Positions 17,610 to 29,016 of a DNA stretch of 64,000 nucleotides are shown here, in pieces. The stretch is from Cyanobacteria bacterium SIG28 (GTDB lineage Bacteria > Cyanobacteriota > Vampirovibrionia > Gastranaerophilales > Gastranaerophilaceae). The first letter of the stretch is position 1; each line of letters starts with the position of its first letter. The stretch covers positions 60,699-124,698 of the forward strand of contig SUTU01000004.1 of the NCBI GenBank assembly GCA_015152525.1, given 5' to 3'. Below the pieces are notes generated by a model. That model was given only the letters and a program-made list of their open reading frames with translations. It did not search any database and was not told where the DNA came from. Made by a program: the position numbers and the translations under genes.

Positions 17610-19859
17610 ATGGATTATGAATTTTTAAGTGGTGGAATAGATAAGAATAATATTAATTTGAAAAATTCGGATAAAATAAATCCGTTTTTACTAAAGAATG
17701 ATCCTGAAAATATCACAAAAGGGATTGAATTTTTTGGTTCTGAGGAAAAATTTTTATATATTCATGGTTTTATAGGTTCCGGTAAACGTCAATTTGTTAA
17801 TTATATAACAGAATTTTTAGATGATGATGTTATAAAGCTGGAATATTATTGCAAACAGGCAACCGTGTGTGATGACATATTGCTAAATTTTATAGATTGT
17901 GTTGAAAGTTTGCCTATAGCAAAGGCTATTAGCTTGAATGCTAAAATAACAACAATGCCGGTTAAATTTAGTCAATTAGTATCATCTATAAAAAAGCCAT
18001 TTTTAATTGTGCTTCATTCTTTAGATGATGCTGAAGAAAAAAATAAACAGGCAATTGCCGGTTATTTTTCTCAATTACTACAGGAAAAAAATGTTAAAAT
18101 AATTGTATCAACAAGAGTTTTGGATCCAAATATTTTAGCAGATGTTACTGTTGACAGAAAAATATCAATGAAACCTTTTTCGAAAGAGGTGTTTAAAGAG
18201 TTTTTAGAGTTTAGCGAAATAAAAACAACTGATAAATATACTGAAGATTTCTATAAATATACAAGAGGATACTATTATTACACAGCTTTAGCCATTAAAA
18301 TTATGCAGGCTATGAAAATATCTTTACCGGATTTTGTTTTAAAACTTAATCAGTCCGGCATGAGTTTTGATTCTTTTTTAGGCAGTACATATGTAAATTT
18401 GGTTCCGGTAACTATTAGGAATTTTTTCTGGTTTTTAAGAACTGTTCGACACGGAATTTCTTTAAACGCATTGGCTGTATTTGAGTTATATGATGAGTTT
18501 TCTATTGAATATTTAAAGACAAATCTTATGATTTTTGAGCATAATGAAGTTGTTTTTGTTCAGGATTTCTTTTTACAAAACATAGATATTTCTATTCCGG
18601 AAAAAACTGAAATAAAGCTTCATAAATACATTATCGGGATTTATGAAAAACAATTAAAAGAATCAATAAAAAATAGAGTATTTTTGCTATCACGCCAGTC
18701 TATGAGAGCAGAAATTGAGTTTCATAGTCAATATATTTTGAATATAGAAAGTAGAAAACCTGTTGATGAAGTTAAGAATGTTATTAATAAATCAGAAGTT
18801 GTTAATGCGACTGAAAGTATAAAAAACAAACCTTTAACAGAACAAATTCAATATGCTCGACAATTAATTAATGATAAAAAATATAATAATGCGATTGAAG
18901 AATTAATAAAAATTTCTGAAAATATTGAAATTGATTTGCAAAATTTAATAGAAGTTCGTTTAAATCTTGCGAAATTGTATAAATTAACCGAAAATTATAA
19001 ACTTTCAAGTCATTATTTTGATTTAGTTGAAACTTATTATAAACAACATAAAGAGTTTATAAATCTTAATTATCTATATTACGATATGACGGATTTGTAT
19101 TTTAAAATGTATAAACATCAACGAGCAATAGATACAATTAAAAAGGTAATTTATTCTGTAGATACACCTCAATCGCTTATGGTTAGTGCGTGTACTTTAT
19201 TGGGAAATATTTATTCGGATATTAATATCCCTAAAGAAGCATATTCATATTACAAAAAAGCTTTAGAGTCTCTTGATGAAAATGTTGAACCTTCAATATT
19301 AGCGGAATTGTATTTCAAATTCGCACTTGCAAATGATGAAAATGAAGATTATGAAAATGCTTTTGACTATTATAATAAGTGTATAGGAATTTTAAAAGAC
19401 AATAATTATCGTTCGTTGGCTTATTCTAATTTAGCTTCTTGTTATTATGAAAGAGATAGCATTGACGAGGCAAAAGCGTATTTTAGTAAGGCTTATGATA
19501 TAGAAAAAGAACTTAATAATTATGACGGTATTTATTACAATGCTCTAAAACTTGCACAAATTTACATGGAAGAACATTCTAAAAAAGCGTTACCATTCCT
19601 TTTAGAAGCTCAAAAAAGTGCTGAATTTCTTAATGAAGCGTTTTATATGATAGAATCATCAATTGCTTTAGGTGATTTTTACTATGATAACCCTCAAACT
19701 CATATAGATGCGTTAAGGGAATATTATAAAGCTAAATCAATTGCTATGAGAGTTGATTTTACGATAGATTATTCAAAAATTGACAGTCGTATCAAAGATA
19801 TGAAATTGCGTCTGCCGGAAGAAGAATTTAGTGCAATAGAGAAAAAATATGAAAAATAG
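17610..19859 (+). CDS. STAND-like P-loop NTPase with TPR repeats
   Basis: A 749-residue protein. Residues about 40-260 look like an NTPase of the STAND/AP-ATPase kind: P-loop GFIGSGKR (53-60), a hydrophobic strand ending in two aspartates, FLIVLHSLDD (Walker B), and a sensor-like VKIIVSTRVLD. A winged-helix-like region follows, then from about residue 430 tandem TPR units (for example AYSYYKKALESL, AFDYYNKCIGIL, AKAYFSKAYDI). Such proteins act as signal-dependent scaffolds or regulators. The ATG at 17610 is preferred; an in-frame upstream start at 17538 would add an implausible leucine-rich stretch. It overlaps rsmG by 11 bp, so it heads a three-gene operon. Confidence 0.75.
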   Translation: MDYEFLSGGIDKNNINLKNSDKINPFLLKNDPENITKGIEFFGSEEKFLYIHGFIGSGKRQFVNYITEFLDDDVIKLEYYCKQATVCDDILLNFIDCVESLPIAKAISLNAKITTMPVKFSQLVSSIKKPFLIVLHSLDDAEEKNKQAIAGYFSQLLQEKNVKIIVSTRVLDPNILADVTVDRKISMKPFSKEVFKEFLEFSEIKTTDKYTEDFYKYTRGYYYYTALAIKIMQAMKISLPDFVLKLNQSGMSFDSFLGSTYVNLVPVTIRNFFWFLRTVRHGISLNALAVFELYDEFSIEYLKTNLMIFEHNEVVFVQDFFLQNIDISIPEKTEIKLHKYIIGIYEKQLKESIKNRVFLLSRQSMRAEIEFHSQYILNIESRKPVDEVKNVINKSEVVNATESIKNKPLTEQIQYARQLINDKKYNNAIEELIKISENIEIDLQNLIEVRLNLAKLYKLTENYKLSSHYFDLVETYYKQHKEFINLNYLYYDMTDLYFKMYKHQRAIDTIKKVIYSVDTPQSLMVSACTLLGNIYSDINIPKEAYSYYKKALESLDENVEPSILAELYFKFALANDENEDYENAFDYYNKCIGILKDNNYRSLAYSNLASCYYERDSIDEAKAYFSKAYDIEKELNNYDGIYYNALKLAQIYMEEHSKKALPFLLEAQKSAEFLNEAFYMIESSIALGDFYYDNPQTHIDALREYYKAKSIAMRVDFTIDYSKIDSRIKDMKLRLPEEEFSAIEKKYEK

Positions 19860-20457
19860 TTTTATTATAAATTCTGATTTTAGTGAATACAAAAAGATTT
19901 TTTTAGAGCAAAATTCTAAACACAATCTTATATCTAAAAATGATGAAAAATTTTTGCAGGAAAAACATATATATGACTCACTTTCACTAAAACTTTTTCT
20001 TGAAAAATATTCAATAAAATCTGCCAAAATTCTTGATATAGGTTGTGGAGGCGGATTTCCTTGCGTTCCTTTGGCAATAGAGTTTGAGGATTTACGTATT
20101 GTTGGTATTGATAGTATAAGAAAAAAAATAGGTTCTGTTGAAGATATTAGAACTAAACTTAATCTTTCGAATTTAGAATTGATTTGTGATAGGGTTGAAA
20201 ATCTAAAAAATCAAAGTTTTGATATTGTAATTAGCAGGGCTGTTGCAGATTTAGCTAAAATAAGTCAGTATGCTTTACCTTTAGTTAAAAAGGGCGGTTA
20301 TTTTGTTGCATATAAATCTAAAAAAGCTTTGACAGAATTGGAAGAAGCGAAAAACGTTATAAAATCATTAAAAGCAGAAGTTGTTGATATTATTGAATAT
20401 ACTTTACCTCTGGAAGAGGTTTATGAAAGAAATTTAATATGTATCAAGAAATTATAG
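19849..20457 (+). CDS. rsmG: 16S rRNA (guanine-527-N7) methyltransferase RsmG
   Basis: RsmG (GidB) methylates G527 of 16S rRNA using SAM. The 202-residue protein carries the SAM loop DIGCGGGFPCVPLAIEF, the acidic strand end VGIDSIRKK, and the family motif ISRAVADLAKI. The start overlaps the preceding STAND-TPR gene by 11 bp, and its own end overlaps the AlkD-like gene by 19 bp, so all three are likely one transcript. Confidence 0.93.
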   Translation: MKNSFIINSDFSEYKKIFLEQNSKHNLISKNDEKFLQEKHIYDSLSLKLFLEKYSIKSAKILDIGCGGGFPCVPLAIEFEDLRIVGIDSIRKKIGSVEDIRTKLNLSNLELICDRVENLKNQSFDIVISRAVADLAKISQYALPLVKKGGYFVAYKSKKALTELEEAKNVIKSLKAEVVDIIEYTLPLEEVYERNLICIKKL

Positions 20458-21074
20458 AAAACTTGAAAGCTCTGTCTGAGTCAAAATTTGCCGGATGGCT
20501 CGCACCTTTTTTAAGTATTAACGAAAACTCAGAAGAGAAAATTCTTGGAATACGAGTTCCGATTTTACGCAAAATGGCTAAAAATTTTTGTGATATTGAT
20601 ACTGAAACTTTGGAAAAACTTTTAAGTTCAAATTACCATGAAGCAAAGTCATTAGCTATTTTTATAATGTTACTAAAATCAAAAAAAGAACCGAATTTAA
20701 TTTGTGAATTATATTTGAAAAATTTAGAATACATAAATAATTGGGATTTGGTTGATTATTCAGCACCTCATATAGTAGCACCAAATGTTGATAAGGAGGT
20801 GTTAAAAACTCTAGCAGAGTCTGATTATTTGTGGGCGAATAGAGTTGCCATGGTTTCGACAATTTACTATATAAAACAAAAAGATTATGCTTTAACTTTA
20901 GAGTTTGCTAAAAAATTTATAACTCACCCTCATCATTTAATGCACAAGGCTTCAGGTTGGATGCTAAGAGAAGTCGGAAAACAAGACGAAAAAGTTTTGA
21001 TTGAATTTTTGAATAAGTACTCTTCTAAAATGCCTTCTGTGATGCGAAGTTACGCAAAAGAAAGGTTAAAATAA
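20439..21074 (+). CDS. AlkD-like DNA alkylation repair protein
   Basis: AlkD-family proteins are HEAT-repeat DNA glycosylases that remove N3/N7-alkylated purines. The 211-residue sequence fits the family length and shows GIRVPILRKMAK near residue 40, NWDLVDYSAPHI with the tryptophan-aspartate pair near residue 100, NRVAMVSTIYYIK, and HKASGWMLREVGK. It overlaps rsmG by 19 bp and ends in a convergent overlap with folC (9 bp). The smaller relatives of AlkD vary in substrate, so the exact lesion is not certain. Confidence 0.85.
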   Translation: MYQEIIENLKALSESKFAGWLAPFLSINENSEEKILGIRVPILRKMAKNFCDIDTETLEKLLSSNYHEAKSLAIFIMLLKSKKEPNLICELYLKNLEYINNWDLVDYSAPHIVAPNVDKEVLKTLAESDYLWANRVAMVSTIYYIKQKDYALTLEFAKKFITHPHHLMHKASGWMLREVGKQDEKVLIEFLNKYSSKMPSVMRSYAKERLK

Positions 21075-22208
21075 ATTTTTTAAACCTTTAAGCATGTAAA
21101 ACGAACCGCATATTATATTAAGTTTATCAACAGACAAATTTTGGTTTACGTATTTTTCAGTTTTATAAGGACATTTTTTACTTAATTCTTCGTAAGAGCA
21201 AGAGTTCGGATAATCAAATTCATTCAATAAAATCTCATCCTCTTCTTTAAACAGAATTTGCATCATTTTTTCATAATCTTTATTTTTTAAACATCCAAAA
21301 ACAAATCTTCTTTTTTGACAAGGATAATAGAAATCTAAGTTATTGCGTAAAGCTTCGATGCCATTTGGATTATGGCTTACATCTATAATCAGATTTTTAT
21401 CTTTTATGTATTCAAATCGATATGGATTTTTTACTTTGCCAAGAGCATTTTTAATTGTATTTTCATCAATATTTTTGAATAGGTAATTTATTGCCGTAAT
21501 TGCTAATGATAAATTTTCAATTTGGTGTAATCCTTTAAGAGCAAGTGCTTCGACAAATTCTTGTTGAACATATGGTGAAGTCATTATAAACATAGAGTTA
21601 AGTTCATCAGCTCTATCTCTGATAGCTTCATAACCCATTGAAGTTATAATTGGGCAATTAGGTTTAATTATACCGGCTTTTTCAAAAGCAATATCATCTT
21701 TGGTTTTTCCAAGTCTTTCGGTGTGATCCAAATCTATATGGGTAATTATTGAACACAAATTCTTTTCTATAACATTTGTTGCATCAAATCTTCCGCCAAG
21801 TCCTGTTTCTAAAACAACAATTTCAACATTGTTTCTTTGAAAATATAAAAACATCATAGCCGTCAAGAATTCAAATTCTGTTAGTTCAACTCCTATTGAA
21901 TTAATTTCTTCAAATAATTGGGCAAAATCTTCTTGCGAAATATCAATTCCATTTATTTTAATTCTTTCTGTATAGTCAAAAATGTGCGGACTTGTATATA
22001 ATCCGGTTTTATAACCGGCTTCTGTCAAGATTGAATTTAAAATAGCACAAGTAGAGCCTTTTCCGTTTGTGCCTGCAACATGGATATATTGCAAATCTTT
22101 TTGTGGATTTCCAAGTTTTTGTAAAACTTCTTGTATTCTTTCTAATCCCAAATTTATTTGAAAAGTTTTGCTTGAAGTCAGTTGTTTCAGTGTTTCAAGA
22201 TAATTCAT
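21066..22208 (-). CDS. folC: Folylpolyglutamate synthase / dihydrofolate synthase
   Basis: FolC adds glutamate to folates (and in many bacteria makes dihydrofolate from dihydropteroate). The P-loop is HVAGTNGKGSTCAIL near residue 45, followed by YTSPHIFDYTERI, ETGLGGRFDATN and the Mur-ligase-type THIDLDHTERLGKT. I use the ATG at 22208 because a TTG at 22220 sits on the Shine-Dalgarno itself (GAGGA, 6 nt before 22208). At 380 residues it is slightly short, with a reduced C-terminal domain. It sits alone between the groEL terminator and the alkD-like gene. Confidence 0.93.
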   Translation of the reverse strand: MNYLETLKQLTSSKTFQINLGLERIQEVLQKLGNPQKDLQYIHVAGTNGKGSTCAILNSILTEAGYKTGLYTSPHIFDYTERIKINGIDISQEDFAQLFEEINSIGVELTEFEFLTAMMFLYFQRNNVEIVVLETGLGGRFDATNVIEKNLCSIITHIDLDHTERLGKTKDDIAFEKAGIIKPNCPIITSMGYEAIRDRADELNSMFIMTSPYVQQEFVEALALKGLHQIENLSLAITAINYLFKNIDENTIKNALGKVKNPYRFEYIKDKNLIIDVSHNPNGIEALRNNLDFYYPCQKRRFVFGCLKNKDYEKMMQILFKEEDEILLNEFDYPNSCSYEELSKKCPYKTEKYVNQNLSVDKLNIICGSFYMLKGLKNLF

Positions 22209-22276
22209 AAAAATCCTCAAATAATTAATTCTTTATTATAATAACATAATCTGTTGCAGAGAGATATTTTATAAAT

Positions 22277-22313
22277 AAAACCCGCCTGTAGTTTAATCTA
22301 CTTGCGGGTTTTT
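22277..22313 (-). terminator. Rho-independent terminator after groEL
   Basis: CCCGC-ct-GTAG (22281-22291) pairs with CTAC-tt-GCGGG (22298-22308) around a 6-nt loop, flanked by A and T runs on both sides. It lies 39 bp after the groEL stop on the minus strand and could also work in the other direction. Confidence 0.8.
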
Positions 22314-22351
22314 AGTTTTATTTTAAGCGTGTAATGACGATGTATTTACTA

Positions 22352-24043
<1,692 letters not shown>

Positions 24044-24331
24044 CTATTCAACGATTGCTAGTGCATCTTTAATTGATAGTATTTTGTATTCTACACCATC
24101 AATTTTAACTTCTGTACCAGCGTATTTAGCATAAAGAACGATATCACCTACGTTTACGCCCATTGGTTCTTTTTCGCCTTTGTCGTTTGTTTTACCTTCA
24201 CCAACAGCAACGATTTCACCTTTTTGAGGTTTTTCTTTTGCGCTGTCCGGAATAAAAATACCACCAGAAGTTTGTTCTGTATCTTCAATAACTTTAATAA
24301 CAATTCTGTCTTGTAATGGTTTTAATGCCAT
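24044..24331 (-). CDS. groES: Co-chaperonin GroES
   Basis: The 95-residue lid of the GroEL chamber. It shows the family N-terminus [12 protein letters not shown], the mobile loop ([18 protein letters not shown]) with the GGI/F contact to GroEL, and [14 protein letters not shown] near the C-terminus. AGGAGG lies 8 nt before the ATG. I looked for a CIRCE operator (TTAGCACTC-N9-GAGTGCTAA) in the 145 bp upstream and saw none, so HrcA control is not evident. Confidence 0.98.
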   Translation of the reverse strand: MALKPLQDRIVIKVIEDTEQTSGGIFIPDSAKEKPQKGEIVAVGEGKTNDKGEKEPMGVNVGDIVLYAKYAGTEVKIDGVEYKILSIKDALAIVE

Positions 24332-24476
24332 AATATAATCCTCCTATTTAAAATCTACATTATTATTTATACACTATTTTTAAGCATTATGCGCAAATGT
24401 TAAGGAAAAATTAATTATTTGTATTTAATACAGATAATTGGCTTATTTTTCAGTATTTACTTTTACTTTTTTACCC

Positions 24477-25364
24477 CTATTTTTTCTTAAATCTGATACC
24501 TTCAACTTCGTGAACATCTTCTGTAACAATAAAAGCTTTTGGATCTACATCGTGTACAACTTCTTTGAGTTTAGGTATATCAAATTTACTAACGACACAG
24601 AAAGTTATAATTTTTTCTTGTTTTGAATAACCGCCTGTAGCTTTCATATAAGTTACGCTTGTATCAAGTTCTTTCATTATTGAGTCGCCGATTTCTTTTG
24701 AAAAATCAGAAACGATTCTAACTGATTTTGCTTTATCAAACCCTTCTAAAACTGAATCAATAAATTTTGATGCAATATAATAAGTTAATATTGAATAAAG
24801 CGCCCTATCCCATCCGAAAAGTGCGCCTGCTGCAGCATATACAAAAAGATTCATTCCCATTAATAATTCACCAACGGAAACAAATTTGAGTTTTTTGGTC
24901 AAAATCATGGATAACATTTCTGTACCGTCAAGCGAAGCGTTATTTCTAAGAACTAAACCAACCCCTATACCTAAAAGAATTCCGCCAAACACTGTCGCAA
25001 GAAGCAAGTCGCCGGTTACTGGGTTAAAATGGTGTACAATATTTGTTGCAACAGCCAAAATAGAAATTGCTAAAAATGTATATATTACAAATTTTTTGCC
25101 CAATGATTTGAAAGCAAGTAGAATAAAAGGTATGTTTATTAAGAAAATCAATAAACCTAAGTTCCAATTGGTTAAATAAGAAGTTATCATTGAAACCCCG
25201 ATTACACCACCGTCAAATATTTTGTTTGGTAATAAAAACAATTCTAAAGCAATTGCGACAATAAAATCACCTAAAATTAAGAAAAATAGACGTTTAAAAA
25301 ATTCTATAACTAAATCTTTTTTTGTTTTAACTCTAACCGGTGCCTTTTTTTTGTGAAAAAACAA
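24477..25364 (-). CDS. YitT family membrane protein (DUF2179)
   Basis: A 295-residue protein with about five to six N-terminal membrane helices and a cytoplasmic C-terminal DUF2179 domain (about residues 215-290, YMKATGGYSKQEKIITFCVV). Family features include LPNKIFDGGVIGVSM and LRNNASLDGTEMLSMIL. The start is TTG (25364) with AAAGGAG 7 nt upstream. It follows cdaA by 16 bp and so belongs to the lysA-cdaA-yitT operon. The function of the family is not established; transport has been suggested. Confidence 0.88.
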   Translation of the reverse strand: MFFHKKKAPVRVKTKKDLVIEFFKRLFFLILGDFIVAIALELFLLPNKIFDGGVIGVSMITSYLTNWNLGLLIFLINIPFILLAFKSLGKKFVIYTFLAISILAVATNIVHHFNPVTGDLLLATVFGGILLGIGVGLVLRNNASLDGTEMLSMILTKKLKFVSVGELLMGMNLFVYAAAGALFGWDRALYSILTYYIASKFIDSVLEGFDKAKSVRIVSDFSKEIGDSIMKELDTSVTYMKATGGYSKQEKIITFCVVSKFDIPKLKEVVHDVDPKAFIVTEDVHEVEGIRFKKK

Positions 25365-25380
25365 AATAATTCTCCTTTGT

Positions 25381-26268
25381 CTATTTTCCTCTTAGTTTAT
25401 CAAATATATTTTTATGCTTTTCTTCAATATTTTCATTAGGTTTAATACCTAAAATTGATTCTAAGTCAGTTTTAAGTGTTGTTAAATCTTCATATTTTTT
25501 AAGCATTCCATCCATACATATTGAAACATCACCGGTTTCTTCTGAAACAACTAAACAAGCAGCATCAGAAACTTCTGACATTCCCAAAGCGGCTCTGTGT
25601 CGTGTACCGTATTTCCAACTAAGTTTTGGATCTTCTGTTAATGGTAAAAGAACGCCTGCTGATTGGATTTTATCGCCTTCAATAACCATTGCACCGTCGT
25701 GTAATGGTGTATTAGGGTGAAATATGGTTAAAATAAGTTCTGTTGAAATTTTGGCATTAATAACAGTGCCAACTTCAGAATATGTCATTGAACTCATTGC
25801 TTTTTTGAATACTATTAAGGCGCCTGTTTTAGTTTTAGTAAGGTACTTAACCGCTTCTATAACTTCTTTTAAAATATCTGTATCACCTTCGCTGGCTTCT
25901 CTGTATGTTCCGCTTTGAAAGAAAGTTCTTTTAATAAATCCGGGTTGACCTAAATAGCCTAAAAATCTTCTTAATTCCGGCTGGAAAATAACAATCAAAC
26001 TCAATGCAATAAGTGTTATCAGAGTTTTAAAGAACACACCGATTATTTTTAGGTTTAAAAGAATTAAAACTTCACTAAATATCCAACAAAAAACCAAGAA
26101 AAACAAACCTTTAACAAGTGTTTCGGATTGGGTATTTTGTATAAATTTTCTGTAAAAGATAAAAAGAATTAGTCCAATAAAACAGATTTCTATAATATTA
26201 ACCCAGTTTAAGGACCAATTAAGTGGGTTAAAAAAGCTTTGAATAAATGCAATTAAACCATCCAACAT
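25381..26268 (-). CDS. cdaA: Membrane diadenylate cyclase CdaA
   Basis: CdaA (DacA) makes cyclic di-AMP from two ATP. The 295-residue protein has three N-terminal membrane helices and a DAC (DisA_N) domain with the catalytic DGAMVIEGDKI and GTRHRAALGMSE motifs and the closing VVSEETGDVSI. It starts one base after the lysA stop, so it is translationally coupled. The usual partner cdaR is not adjacent; yitT follows instead. Cyclic di-AMP controls potassium and osmotic balance and cell-wall homeostasis, which fits pairing with a diaminopimelate enzyme. Confidence 0.93.
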   Translation of the reverse strand: MLDGLIAFIQSFFNPLNWSLNWVNIIEICFIGLILFIFYRKFIQNTQSETLVKGLFFLVFCWIFSEVLILLNLKIIGVFFKTLITLIALSLIVIFQPELRRFLGYLGQPGFIKRTFFQSGTYREASEGDTDILKEVIEAVKYLTKTKTGALIVFKKAMSSMTYSEVGTVINAKISTELILTIFHPNTPLHDGAMVIEGDKIQSAGVLLPLTEDPKLSWKYGTRHRAALGMSEVSDAACLVVSEETGDVSICMDGMLKKYEDLTTLKTDLESILGIKPNENIEEKHKNIFDKLRGK

Positions 26269-26269
26269 A

Positions 26270-27586
26270 TTACTTTAACCTATCAGGAATACATTCTCTT
26301 AAAACTAAATCCTCTAAGGACTCTCTATTAACTATCATATCAGATTGTGAATTATTTACAAGTACCATTGCAGGTTTTTCTACACGATTATAATTAGATG
26401 CCATTGAATAATTATAAGCACCTGTATTGTAAACGCATAAAATATCACCTGCTTCAGGTTTTGGCAGAATAATTTTTTCTATTAGAATATCACCGCTTTC
26501 GCAAAATCTACCTGCAATAGTAACAGTTTCGAGTGCACAGTTATCTTTTTTATTAGCAATTTCAGCAGAATAAACAGCTTGATACATTGCCGGACGAGGG
26601 TTGTCAGCCATACCGCCGTCTATTGCAATATATTTTCTGCCGTTTGGCACTTGTTTTGAACTGCCGATACTGTATAAAGTTACACCGGCAGTTGATATAA
26701 TACTTCTTCCGGGTTCTATGTATATTACAGGTTCTTCAATTGAGTATTTTTCTGCAGAAATTTTGAGAGCTTGTTTTATGGAAGCAGCAAAAACTTCTAC
26801 TGATGGCGGATTGTCGTCATTTGTATATGTAACGCCTAAACCACCGCCGATATTAAGTTCATTGAGATTTAGTTTATATTTTGAGTTTATTCTTGCTAAC
26901 TCTTTTATTAATATATCGATTTCATCTTCAAAACTCTTAGGCTCAAAAATTTGAGAACCTATATGAGCGTGTAAACCTTTAACTTTCAAATTGCTATAAT
27001 CTGATTGAATTTTGTTTAATATTTCATCAGTTTGAGTTAAGTCAAAACCAAATTTTGAGTCAATTTGTCCGGTTTGGATGTATTCGTGTGTATGACATTC
27101 AATTCCCGGCGCTACTCTCAATAAGATGCTAACTGTAGTATTTTTTTTGCCGGCAATTTGGTTTAACAGTTCTGCTTCATAAAAATTATCAACAGAAAAT
27201 CTTCCAACTCCCAAATCTATTGCAAGTTCAATTTCTCTTGAGGTTTTGTTATTTCCGTTGAACAACACTTTTGACATATTTGCACCGGCTTTGTGGACTG
27301 TATAAATTTCGCCGGCAGAAACTGTATCAAAGCCAAATCCTTCATCAGCAATTATTTTGGATGTTGCAAGACTGCATAATGCTTTTGAAGCGTACATCAT
27401 GTTTATATTTTTGTAATCTTTAAATGCGGATTTATATTCTTTGCATATTTCTCTTAATGAAACTTCATCTATTACGTATAAAGGAGTTCCGTAAGTTTTA
27501 GCGAGTTCAACTAAATCGCATCCGCCAATTGTTAAATTATTTTCTCTTTTAGTTGTTATTGGTTTTAGGGATTGATTAACGCTCAT
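26270..27586 (-). CDS. lysA: Diaminopimelate decarboxylase
   Basis: LysA is a PLP enzyme that converts meso-diaminopimelate to lysine. The 438-residue sequence shows the PLP lysine in MMYASKALCS, GFDTVSAGEIYTVHKAG, the histidine stretch VKGLHAHIGSQI, the phosphate-binding LNIGGGLGVTY, EPGRSIISTAG, and the active-site cysteine motif RFCESGDI. GAGGT lies 5 nt before the ATG, and a TATAAT lies further upstream, so this is an ordinary leadered gene. It is first in the lysA-cdaA-yitT operon. Confidence 0.96.
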   Translation of the reverse strand: MSVNQSLKPITTKRENNLTIGGCDLVELAKTYGTPLYVIDEVSLREICKEYKSAFKDYKNINMMYASKALCSLATSKIIADEGFGFDTVSAGEIYTVHKAGANMSKVLFNGNNKTSREIELAIDLGVGRFSVDNFYEAELLNQIAGKKNTTVSILLRVAPGIECHTHEYIQTGQIDSKFGFDLTQTDEILNKIQSDYSNLKVKGLHAHIGSQIFEPKSFEDEIDILIKELARINSKYKLNLNELNIGGGLGVTYTNDDNPPSVEVFAASIKQALKISAEKYSIEEPVIYIEPGRSIISTAGVTLYSIGSSKQVPNGRKYIAIDGGMADNPRPAMYQAVYSAEIANKKDNCALETVTIAGRFCESGDILIEKIILPKPEAGDILCVYNTGAYNYSMASNYNRVEKPAMVLVNNSQSDMIVNRESLEDLVLRECIPDRLK

Positions 27587-27657
27587 AATGTACCTCTTTT
27601 AAAGGTTTATTATACTATAAATCTTAATTAAAATAAATAATAAATTAATAGTATTTT

Positions 27658-28959
27658 TTATATTTCACCGATTAAATCGTATTCTGATGACTCTGTTATT
27701 TTAACAAATTCAATATCGCCCGGCACAAGATGTTTGTCGGTTTTGATATTTACAACACCGTCAATTTCCGGCGCATCGTATTGAGTTCTTGCAATAACTT
27801 CGCCTTCATCAGAAAAACATTCAATAATGCAAGGTACAAGTTTTCCTACAAATTTACGATTTCTTTCAATTGAAATACCTTGCTGAATTTCCATTAATTT
27901 TTTCCAACGGGATTTAGCAACTTTTTTTGGAACCTGAGGTTTCATAGAGTAAGAAGGTGTTCCTTTTTCTCTTGAATAGCAGAACACTCCCATTCTATCA
28001 AATTTCATATCACGCACAAAGTTGCAAAGATGTTCAAAATGTTCATCAGTTTCCCCTGGGTAACCAACGATAAATGCGGTTCTTATAGATACATCAGGGA
28101 TAATTTTTCTAATATTTTCTATCATAGGTCGATAGTCAAATGAGGGACGGTTCATAAGTTTAAGCATTTCCGGATGTGAGTGCTGTAATGGAATATCAAC
28201 GTATTTTACAACTTTATCACATTGCGCAATGGCATTTAAAAGTTCATCGTTCATTTGTGTCGGATAAGCATACATAACACGTATCCATCCTAATCCTTCG
28301 ATTTTGTTTAATTCTCTTAAAAGCTCCGGAAGCATAGGTTTTTTGTAAATATCAATTCCGTAACCGGTTGTATCTTGTGCGATTAAGATTATTTCAGTTA
28401 CTCCTTTTTTCACAAGTTCTTGAGCTTCACTGATAATATCTTCCATTTTTCTGGAGTTTACGTTTCCTCTTAAATGTGGAATTATGCAATAACCGCAACG
28501 ATAGTTGCATCCGTCTGCAATTTTAATATAAGAGCTTGCGCCCATTGTAATTTGTTGTCTTTTAACGTTTTCCGGATAATTAAAATTAGGTTTTTTTGAG
28601 ATTTTTGTTGTAAAATTACCTTTTTCAACTTCTTTTATAACATTAACGATTTCAGTGAAATCGGTTGTTCCAACCATTGCAGAGATTTCCGGAATAGCTT
28701 TTTTTAAGTCATCAGCGTGTTTTTGAGGCAAACATCCTGTAACTATAACTTTTTTACCGGCTTCTATCATTTCTAAAATTGAATGAACAGATTCTTTTTC
28801 TGCATCACAAATAAAAGAGCATGTATTTATAATTACTATATCTGTTTCTGTTTCATCCAAAGTTATTTGATACCCATTTTCAGATAAAATCCCTAAAATG
28901 AGTTCTGAATCAACTAAATTTTTTGCGCAACCGTGGCTAATTAATGCTATCTTTTTCAT
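27658..28959 (-). CDS. rimO: Ribosomal protein S12 methylthiotransferase RimO
   Basis: RimO is a radical SAM enzyme that adds a methylthio group to an aspartate of ribosomal protein S12. The N-terminal UPF0004 domain carries its cluster cysteines in SHGCAKNLVDSE, NTCSFI and TGCLPQ. The radical SAM core has CNYRCGYC (in the DGCNYRCGYCIIPHLRG loop), and a C-terminal TRAM domain follows. I use the ATG at 28959 because the family begins KKIALISHGC; the in-frame start at 28995 adds twelve unlike residues. It lies 58 bp after the 789-residue unknown gene on the same strand. Confidence 0.95.
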   Translation of the reverse strand: MKKIALISHGCAKNLVDSELILGILSENGYQITLDETETDIVIINTCSFICDAEKESVHSILEMIEAGKKVIVTGCLPQKHADDLKKAIPEISAMVGTTDFTEIVNVIKEVEKGNFTTKISKKPNFNYPENVKRQQITMGASSYIKIADGCNYRCGYCIIPHLRGNVNSRKMEDIISEAQELVKKGVTEIILIAQDTTGYGIDIYKKPMLPELLRELNKIEGLGWIRVMYAYPTQMNDELLNAIAQCDKVVKYVDIPLQHSHPEMLKLMNRPSFDYRPMIENIRKIIPDVSIRTAFIVGYPGETDEHFEHLCNFVRDMKFDRMGVFCYSREKGTPSYSMKPQVPKKVAKSRWKKLMEIQQGISIERNRKFVGKLVPCIIECFSDEGEVIARTQYDAPEIDGVVNIKTDKHLVPGDIEFVKITESSEYDLIGEI

Positions 28960-29016
28960 AGTTTTAAGTTTAACATAGTATAAATTTATGAGCAATAATT
29001 TAAAAGCTTATCAGAG

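Noticed and set aside
24332..24476. A CIRCE operator for groES-groEL
   Set aside because: The 145 bp before groES contains no TTAGCACTC/GAGTGCTAA pair or near match.
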